DNA of 64,000 nt. Origin: Armigeres subalbatus. Taxonomy: Eukaryota > Arthropoda > Insecta > Diptera > Culicidae. The notes beneath the pieces were generated by a model, which was not told where the DNA came from, did no database searches, and saw only the letters and a list, made by a program, of their open reading frames with translations. Shown one piece after another: positions 56,396 to 64,000 of the stretch (positions are counted from its first letter, which is position 1; the number at the start of each line of letters is the position of its first letter). Made by a program: the position numbers and the translations under genes. The stretch is from the NCBI RefSeq assembly GCF_024139115.2, contig NC_085139.1, forward strand, positions 71,963,203 to 72,027,202, given 5' to 3'.

Positions 56396-59095
56396 CTCGG
56401 TCGAATCCTTCGATTCGAGATCCCGGAGTTCTGGCTAGAATCCTTCAGGATTCGGTCTGGATCCTTCGGATTCGGGATTCTGGTCGAGATCCCGGAGGAT
56501 TCTGGTCAGATCCCGAAGGATCTGGTCGAATCGAAGACCTGGTCGAATCCCGAAGGATTCTGGTCGAATCCCCGAAGGATTCTGGTCGATCCCGAAGATT
56601 CTGGTCGAATCCCGAAGGATTCTGGTCGAATCCCGAAGGATGGTCTGGTCGAATCGAAGTCTGGTCGAATCCCGAAGATCTGGTCAGATCCCCGAAGGAT
56701 CTGGTCGAGATCCCGAAGGATTCTGGTCAGATCGAAGAGATTCTGGTCGAATCCCGGAGGGATCTGGTCAGATCGAGAGGATTCTGGTCGAATCCCGAAG
56801 GATTCTGGTCGAATCCCGAAGATTCTGGTCAGATCCCGAAGAGATTCTGGTCGAATCCCCGAAGGATTCTGGTCGAATCTGAAAGTTCTGGTCGAATCCC
56901 AGAAGGATTCTGGTCGAATCCCCGAAGATCTGGTCGATCCCCGAAGTTCCGAATCGAAGGATTCTGGTCGAATCCCCGAAGGATTGGTCGAATCCCGAAG
57001 GATCTGGTCGAATCCCGAGAAGTTCTGGTCGAGATCCCCGAAGGGATTCTGGTCGAATCCCCGAAAGGTCAGTCCCAGAGATTCTGGTCAGATCCCGAAG
57101 AGATTCTGGTCGAATCCCCGAGGATTCTGGTCCGATCCCGAAGGATCTGAGTCGAATCCCGGAAGATTCTGGTCAGATCCCCGAAGGATTCTGGTCGAGA
57201 TCCCCGAAGGTCTGGTCGAATCCCGAGGATTCTGGTCGAATCCCGAAGGGATTCTGGTCGAATCCCCGAAGGATTCTGGTCGAGATCCCGAAGGATTCTG
57301 GTCAGATCCCGAAGGATTCTGGTCGAATCCCGAAGGATTCTGGTCGAATCCCCGAAGGGATTCTGGTCGAATCCCGAAGGATTCTGGTCGAATCCCGAAG
57401 GATTCTGGTCGAATCCCGAAGGATTCTGGTCAGATCCCGAAGGATTCTGGTCGAATCCCCGAAGGGATTCTGGTCAGAATCCCGAAGTCGATCCCCGAAG
57501 GATTCTGGTCGAATCCCGAAGGATTCTGGTCAGAATCCCGAAGGATTCTGGTCGAATCCCCGAAGAGATTCTGGTCGAATCGAAGAGTTCTGGTCAGATC
57601 CCCGAAGGGATTCTGGTCAGATCCCGAAGGATTCTGGTCGAATCCCCGAAGGAATGGATTCTGGTCGAATCCCCGAAGGATTCTGGTCGAATCCCGAAGG
57701 ATTCTGGTCAGATCCCCGAAGAGTTCTGGTCGAATCCCGAAGGGATTCTGGTCAGATCCCCGAAGGATTCTGGTCAGATCCCCGAAGGATGGTCGAATCC
57801 CGAAGTTCTGGTCGAATCTGAAGGATTCTGGTCGAATCCCCGAAAGATTCTGGTCAGATCCCGAAGGATTCTGGTCAGATCCCCGAGAGATTCTGGTCGA
57901 ATCCCGAAGGATTCTGGTCGAATCCCCGAAGGTTCTGGTCAGATCCCCGAAGATTCTGGTCGAGATCCCGAAGGATTCTGGTCAGATCCCCGAAGGATTC
58001 TGGTCGAATCCCGAGAGGATTCTGGTCCAGATCCCCGAAGGATTCTGGTCGAATCCCCGAAGGATTCTGGTCGAATCCCGAAGGATTCTGGTCGAATCCC
58101 CGAAGGGATGCTGGTCAGATCCCCGAAGGGTCTGGTCAGATCCCGAGAGGATTCTGGTCCAGATCCCGAAGGATTCTGGTCGAATCCCCGAAGGATTCTG
58201 GTCAGATCCCGAAGGATTCTGGTCAGATCCCGAAGGATTCTGGTCAGATCCCGAAGGAGTTCTGGTCAGATCCCCGAGAGATTCTGGTCGAATCCCGAAG
58301 GATTCTGGTCGATCCCGGAAGGATTCTGGTCGAATCCCCGAAGGATTCTGGTCGAGATCGAATCCCGAAGGTTCTGGTCCAGATCCCCGAAGGATTCTGG
58401 TCAGATCCCCGAAGGGATGGTCGAATCCCGAAGGATTCTGGTCGAGATCCCGAAGGGATTCTGGTCAGATCCCGAAGAGATTCTGGTCGAATCCCCGAAG
58501 GATTCTGGTCAGATCCCGAAGACCTGGTCGAATCCCGAAGGATTCTGGTCGAATCGAAGGATTCTGGTCAGATCCCGAAGGATTCTGGTCAGATCCCGAA
58601 GAGTTCTGGTCAGATCCCCGAAGGATTCTGGTCGAATCCCGAAGGATTCTGGTCGAATCCCGAAGGGATTCTGGTCGAATCCCGAAGGGATTCTGGTCAG
58701 ATCCCCGAAGGATTCTGGTCGAGATCCCGAGAGGACCTGGTCGAGATCCCGAAGGTTCTGGTCAGATCCCCGAAGGATTCTGGTCAGATCCCCGAAGAGA
58801 TTCTGGTCGAATCCCCGAAGAGATTCTGGTCAGATCCCGAAGAGATTCTGGTCGAGATCCCGAGAGATTCTGGTCGAATCCCCGAAGGATTCTGGTCGAA
58901 TCCCGAAGAGAATCCCGAAGGATCTGGTCGAATCTGAGATATGGCCGAATTCGAAGGATTCTGGCCGAATCTGAAGGATTCTGGCCGAATCTGAAGGATC
59001 TAGCCGAATCCCTGAAGGAAGGCCAATCTGAATCTGAAGTTCTGGCCGAATCCCCGGTTCTGGCCAGATCCCGAAGGATCTAGCCGAATCTGAGG
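56396..59095 (-). repeat. Satellite block 2, inverted orientation
   Basis: Reverse-complement units (GAATCCC, CGAA, GGATTC, then TGGTC). Mostly the GACCA spacer class, but units with GGCCA/GGCTA spacers reappear at about 58,925-59,090. Many irregular forms (GAGATCCCGAAG, CAGATCCCCGAAG). The 699-codon plus frame at 56,984-59,083 and the 288-codon frame inside it are translations of this repeat (ILVESPKGFWSNPRR-type peptides), not genes. Confidence 0.95.
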
Positions 59096-59552
59096 ATAGA
59101 ATCGGCTGGAATCCCTTCGAGGTTCGTCTAGAATCCTTCGAGTTCGGCTGCAGAATCCTTTCGGGGTTCGGCTGGAATCCTTCGAGTTCGGCTGGGAATC
59201 CCTTCGGGGTTCGGCTAGAATCCTTCAGGAGTTCGGCTAGAATCCTTCGAGTTCGGCTAGAATCCCTTCGGGGATTCGGCTAGAATCCCTTCGGGGATTC
59301 GGCTAGAATCCCTTCGGGGATTCGGCTAGAATCCCTTCGGGGATTCGGCTAGAATCCCTTCGGGGATTCGGCTAGAATCCCTTCGGGGATTCGGCTAGAA
59401 TCCCTTCGGGGATTCGGCTAGAATCCCTTCGGGGATTCGGCTAGAATCCCTTCGGGGATTCGGCTAGAATCCCTTCGGGGATTCGGCTACAATCCCTTCG
59501 GGGATTCGGCTACAATCCCTTCGGGGATTCGGCTAGAATTCCTTCGGGGATT
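59096..59552 (+). repeat. Satellite block 3, homogeneous GGCTA units
   Basis: After a short irregular start, about twelve consecutive near-identical 23-bp units run from about 59,262 to 59,545. The last ones read GGCTACAAT instead of GGCTAGAAT, so CTAG is lost just before the spacer class changes to GACCA. Confidence 0.95.
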
Positions 59553-60969
59553 CGACCAGAATCCCTTCGGGGATTCGACCAGAATCCCTTCGGGGATTCG
59601 ACCAAAATCCCTTCGGGGATTCGACCAGCATCCCTTCGGGGATTCGACCAGAATCCCTTCGGGGATTCGACCAGAATCCCTTCGGGGATTCGACCAAAAT
59701 CCCTCCGGGGATTCGACCAGAATCCTTCGAGTTCGACCAGAATCCTCTGGGATTCGACCAGAATCCCTTCGGGGATTCGACCAGAATCCTTCGGGGATTC
59801 GACCAGAATCCTTCGGGATTCGACCAGAACCTTCGGGGATTCGACCAGAATCCTTCGGGATTCGACCAGAATCCTTCGGGATTCGACCAGCATCCTTCGG
59901 GATCTGACCAGCATCCTTCGGGGATTCGACCAGCATCCCTTCGGGGATTCGACCAGCATCCCTTCGGGGATTCGACCAGCATCCCTTCGGGGATTCGACC
60001 AGCATCCCTTCGGGGATTCGACCAGAATCCCTTCGGGGATTCGACCAGAATCCCTTCGGGGATTCGACCCGAATCCCTTCGGGGATTCGACCCGAATCCC
60101 TTCGGGGATTCGACCCGAATCCCTTCGGGGATTCGACCCGAATCCCTTCGGGGATTCGACCAGAATCCCTTCGGGGATTCGACCAGAATCCCTTCGGGGA
60201 TTCGACCAGAATCCCTTCGGGGATTCGACCAGAATCCCTTCGGGGATTCGACCACAATCCCTTCGGGAATCGACCAGAATCCCTTCGGGGATTAGACCAG
60301 AATCCCTTCGGGGATTCGACCAGAGTCCTTTCGGGATTCGACCAGAATCCTTCGGGATTCGACCAGAATCCTTCGGGGATTCGACCAGAATCCTTCGAGT
60401 TCGACCAGAATCCTTCGGGGTTCGACCAGAATCCCTTCGGGGATTCGACCAGAATCCTTCGGGTTCGACCAGAATCCTTCGGGATTCGACCAGAATCCCT
60501 TCGGGATTCGACCAGAATCCTTCGGGGATTCGACCAGAATCCCTTCGGGGATTCGACCAGAATCCCTTCGATTCGACCAGAATCCCTTCGGGGATTCGAC
60601 CAGAATCCTTCGGGATTCGACCAGAATCCCTTCGGGATTCGACCAGAATCCCTTCGGGGATCTGACCAGAATCCTTCGGGGATCTGACCAGAATCCTTCG
60701 GGATCGACCAGAATCCTTCGGGGATTCGACCAGAATCCTTCGGGGATCTCGACCAGAATCCTTCGGGGATTCGACCAGAATCCTTCGGGATTCGACCAGA
60801 ATCCCTTCGGGGATTCGACCAGAATCCCTTCGGGATTCGACCAGAATCCTTCGGGGATCTGACCAGAATCCTTCGGGATTCGACCAGAATCCCTTCGGGG
60901 ATTCGACCAGAATCCTTCGGGATCTGACCAGAATCCCTTCGGGATTCGACCAGAATCCTTCGGGGATTC

Positions 60970-61045
60970 GACCAGAATCCATTCCCTTCGGGGATTCGAC
61001 CAGAATCCATTCCCTTCGGGATTCGACCAGAATCCATTCCTTTCG
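60970..61045 (+). repeat. Triplet of 28-bp variant units, first occurrence
   Basis: Three successive units carry CCATTCCC/CCATTCCT instead of CCC; the third has ATTCCTTTCGG. The same order recurs at 62,905-62,975, about 1.93 kb away. Confidence 0.85.
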
Positions 61046-62904
61046 GGATTCGACCAGAATCCCTTCGGGATTCGACCAGAATCCCTTCGGGGATCTGACC
61101 AGAATCCTTCGGGATTCGACCAGAATCCTTCGAGATTCGACCAGAATCCTTCGGGGATTCGACCAGAATCCTTCGGGATTCGACCAGAATTCCTTCGGGG
61201 ATTCGACCAGCATCCCTTCGGGATCGACCAGAATCCCTTCGGGGATTCGACCAGCATCCCTTCGGGGATTCGACCAGCATCCTTCGGGGATTCGACCAGA
61301 ATCCCTTCGGGATTCGACCAGAATCCTTCGGGGATTCGACCAGAATCCTTCGGATTCGACCAGAATCCCTTCGGGGATTCGACCAGAATCCCTTCGAGTT
61401 CGACCAGAATCCTTCGAAGTTCGACCAGAATCCTTCGGGGATTCGACCAGAATCCCTTCGAGGATCGACCAGAATCCCTTCGGGAGTTCGACCAGAATCC
61501 CTTCGGGGATTCGACCAGAATCCTTCGGGGATTCGACCAGAATCCTTCGGGATTCGACCAGAATCCTTCTGGGATTCGACCAGAATCCTTCGAGGATTCG
61601 ACCAGAATCCCTTCGGGGATCTCGACCAGAATCCTTCGAGATTCGACCAGAATCCTTCGGGGATTCGACCAGAATCCCTTCGGGATTCGACCAGAATCCT
61701 TCGGGGATTCGACCAGAATCCTTCGGGGATTCGACCAGAATCCTTCGGGGATTCGACCAGAATCCTTCGGGGATTCGACCAGAATCCTTCGAGTTCGACC
61801 AGAATCCCTTCGGGGATTCGACCAGAATCCTTCGGGATTCGACCAGAACTCCTTCGGGTTCGACCAGAATCCTTCGGGTTCGACCAGAATCCTTCGAGAT
61901 CTGACCAGAATCCTTCGGGATTCGACCAGAATCCTTCGGGGATTCGACCAGAATCCTTCGGGATCTGACCAGAATCCTTCGAGTTCGACCAGAATCCTTC
62001 GGGGATTCGACCAGAATCCTTCGGGATCTGACCAGAATCCTTCGGGATTCGACCAGAATCCCTTCGGGGATTCGACCAGAATCCTTCGGGGATTCGACCA
62101 GAATCCTTCGGGGATTCGACCAGAATCCCTTCGGGGATTCGACCAGAATCCTTCGGGGATTCGACCAGAATCCCTTCGAGATTCGACCAGAATCCCTTCG
62201 GGATCTGACCAGAATCCCTTCGGGGATTCGACCAGAATCCCTTCGAGATTCTGACCAGAATCCCTTCGGGGATTCGACCAGAATCCTTCGAGTTCGACCA
62301 GAATCCTTCGGGGATTCGACCAGAATCCTTCGGGATCGACCAGAATCCCTTCGAGTTCGACCACAATCCTTCGAGTTCTGACCACAATCCCTTCGAGTTC
62401 GACCAGAATCCCTTCGGAGATTCGACCAGAATCCCTTCGGGGATTCGACCAGAATCCTTTCGGGGATTCGACCAGAATCCTTTCGGGGATTCAACCAGAA
62501 TCCTTTCGGGGATTCGACCAGAATCCCTTCGAGAATTCGACCAGAATTCCTTCGGGGATTCAACCAGAATCCCTTCGGGGATTCGACCAGAATCCCTTCG
62601 GGGATTCGACCAGAATTCCTTCGGGGATTCGACCAGAATTCCTTCGGGGATTCGACCAGAATCCCTTCGGGGATTCGACCAGAATTCCTTCGGGGATTCG
62701 ACCAGAATTCCTTCGGGGATTCGACCAGAATCCCTTCGGGGATTCAACCAGAGTCCTTTCGGTGATTCGTCCAGAATCCTTCGGGGATTCGACCAGAATC
62801 CTTCGGGATTCGACCAGAATCCTTCAGAGTTCGACCAGAATCCCTTCGGGGATTCAACCAGAATCCCTTCGGGGATTCGACCAGAATCCCTTCGGGGATT
62901 CGAT

Positions 62905-62975
62905 AAGAATCCATTCCCTTCGGGGATTCGACCAGAATCCATTCCCTTCGGGGATTCGACCAGAATCCATTCCTT
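62905..62975 (+). repeat. Triplet of 28-bp variant units, second occurrence
   Basis: Same three variant units in the same order as at 60,970, including the ATTCCTTTCGG third unit. Supports a segmental duplication within the array. Confidence 0.85.
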
Positions 62976-64000
62976 TCGGGGATTCGACCAGAATCCCTTC
63001 GGGGATTCGACCAGAATCTCTTCGGGGATTCGTCCAGAATCCCTTCGGGGATTCGACCAGAATCCCTTCGGGGATTCAACCAGAATCCCTTCGGGGATTC
63101 GACCAGAATCCCTTCGGGGATTCGACCAGAATCCCTTCGGGGATTCGATCAGAATCCCTTCGGGGATTCGACCAGAATCCTTCGGGGATTCGACCAGAAT
63201 CTCTTCGGGGATTCGACCAGAATCCTTCGGGATTCGACCAGAATCCCTTCGGGGATTCGACCAGAATCCTTCGGGATTCGACCAGAATCCTTCGGGGATT
63301 CGACCAGAATCCCTTCGGGATTCGACCAGAATCCTTCGGGGATTCGACCAGAATCCCTTCGGGGATTCGACCAGCATCCCTTCGGGTATTCAACCAGAAT
63401 CCTTCGAGTTCAACCAGAATCCTTCGGGATTCGACCAGAATCCCTTCGGGATTCGACCAGAATCCTTCGGGGATTCGACCAGAATCCCTTCGAGTTCGAC
63501 CAGAATCCCTTCGGGTATTCGACCAGAATCCCTTTGGGTATTCGACCAGAATCCTTCGGGGATTCGACCAGAATCCTTCGGGATCTGACCAGAATCCTTC
63601 GGGATCGACCAGAATCCTTCGGGGATTCGACCAGAATCCTTCGGGGATTCGACCAGAATCCTTCGGGGATTCGACCAGAATCCCTTCGAGTTCGACCAGA
63701 ATCCTTCGAGGATTCGACCAGAATCCTTCGGGATTCGACCAGAATCCCTTCGGGATTCGACCAGAATCCTTCGGGGATTCGACCAGAATCCCTTCGAGGA
63801 TTCGACCAGAATCCCTTCGAGGATTCGACCAGAATCCTTCGGGGATTCGACCAGAATCCTTCGGGATCGACCAGAATCCCTTCGGGGATTCGACCAGAAT
63901 CCTTCGGGATCGACCAGAATCCCTTCGGGGATTCGACCAGAATCCCTTCGGGGATTCGACCAGAATCCCTTCGGGGATTCGACCAGAATCCCTTCGGGGA

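Larger units (their letters stand above)
59553..64000 (+). repeat. Satellite block 4, GACCA spacer class, plus orientation
   Basis: GAATCCC, TTCG, GGGATTC, then GACCA, to the window end. Clean 23-bp runs occur at about 59,553-60,300 and 62,440-62,760; other parts mix 21-, 22- and 23-bp units. Local variants include GACCC spacers (60,065-60,160), GCATCC arms (59,885-60,010) and 28-bp units with an extra ATTCC (60,970-61,045 and 62,905-62,975). Minus-strand frames of 1,296, 1,017 and 697 codons arise because the class has no stop codon and 3 x 23 bp codes a 23-residue periodic peptide. Confidence 0.95.

Noticed and set aside
56984..59083. Open frame of 699 codons on the plus strand
   Set aside because: It is the same satellite in the inverted block; a second overlapping frame of 288 codons is open as well.
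59487..63377. Open frame of 1,296 codons on the minus strand (and overlapping ones of 1,017 and 697 codons)
   Set aside because: It is a translation of the stop-free 23-bp satellite; several frames are open simultaneously, there is no non-repetitive domain, and start codons come only from chance variants such as GATGCTGG.
51400..64000. CRISPR-like array of repeats and spacers
   Set aside because: The so-called spacers are only 5 nt and nearly constant, the organism is eukaryotic, and no associated genes exist.
50868..64000. Identity with the piRNA-producing satellite reported in Aedes
   Set aside because: I cannot recall that sequence reliably and the unit length here is much shorter than I remember, so no link is claimed.
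1..64000. Endogenous viral element (flavivirus- or rhabdovirus-like), often found in Aedes genomes
   Set aside because: I looked through the reading frames for viral polymerase, nucleoprotein or glycoprotein motifs and saw none; all polymerase-like frames are LINE or copia type.

Overview
The window looks like a gene-poor, repeat-dominated piece of a mosquito genome, most likely Aedes. The best clue is a SINE at 8,038-8,331 (with fragments at 9,522-9,640 and 12,483-12,650) that carries a tRNA-like pol III promoter and a (GAA)n tail and matches what I remember of the Aedes SINE Feilai. The dense mix of RTE-like, LOA/I-like and copia retrotransposon pieces, TA- and 8-bp-TSD MITEs and simple minisatellites fits the same reading. 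The species is inferred, not proven. I see no convincing host protein-coding gene; every reading frame I can recognise belongs to a transposable element and nearly all are broken.

Layout. 1-322: a 12/24-bp minisatellite. 622-821: a hairpin MITE. 1,556-3,888: a 5'-truncated non-LTR element with a GTAA tail. 4,076-4,791: first copy of a MITE family that recurs as a cluster of five at 12,958-16,260, alternating with purine-rich tracts. 7,629-7,918: a Tc1/mariner-type MITE. 9,700-12,290 (minus): a decayed RTE-like element split by two head-to-head copies of a TIR element with AATT at all three junctions. 15,845-16,057 and 20,881-21,673: two copies of one MITE, each with an exact 8-bp target duplication; the second was later hit by a 588-bp RTE fragment with a 13-bp duplication. 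22,486-27,347: a 5'-truncated Ty1/copia element with one 3' LTR, interrupted in its reverse transcriptase by a 753-bp TIR element. 27,480-30,700: a decayed non-LTR element with endonuclease, RT and RNase H. 31,588-31,796: a 43-bp-class minisatellite. 34,444-34,842: a hAT-type foldback element. 35,966-36,703: a TA-flanked TIR element containing a tRNA-like segment. 41,228-44,540 (minus): a nearly full-length RTE-like element with a 10-bp target duplication and only three frameshifts. 44,551-50,867: mostly AT-rich sequence with a few dispersed repeats.

The last 13 kb (50,868-64,000, running off the window) is one satellite array of a 21-23-bp unit. Each full unit is an 18-nt perfect hairpin (7-bp stem GAATCCC/GGGATTC, loop TTCG) plus a 5-nt spacer. 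Two spacer classes, GGCTA and GACCA, form separate blocks, and array orientation flips near 56,395 and again near 59,095; around the second flip the blocks are mirror-symmetric. The unit length makes the GACCA class free of stop codons on both strands, which produces apparent open frames up to 1,296 codons that I do not regard as genes.

The nested insertions give a relative history. The 20,995-21,582 and 41,228-44,540 RTE copies are almost identical over the part I compared by eye, so that family was mobile recently. The 9.7-12.3 kb and 19.5-19.9 kb relatives are old.
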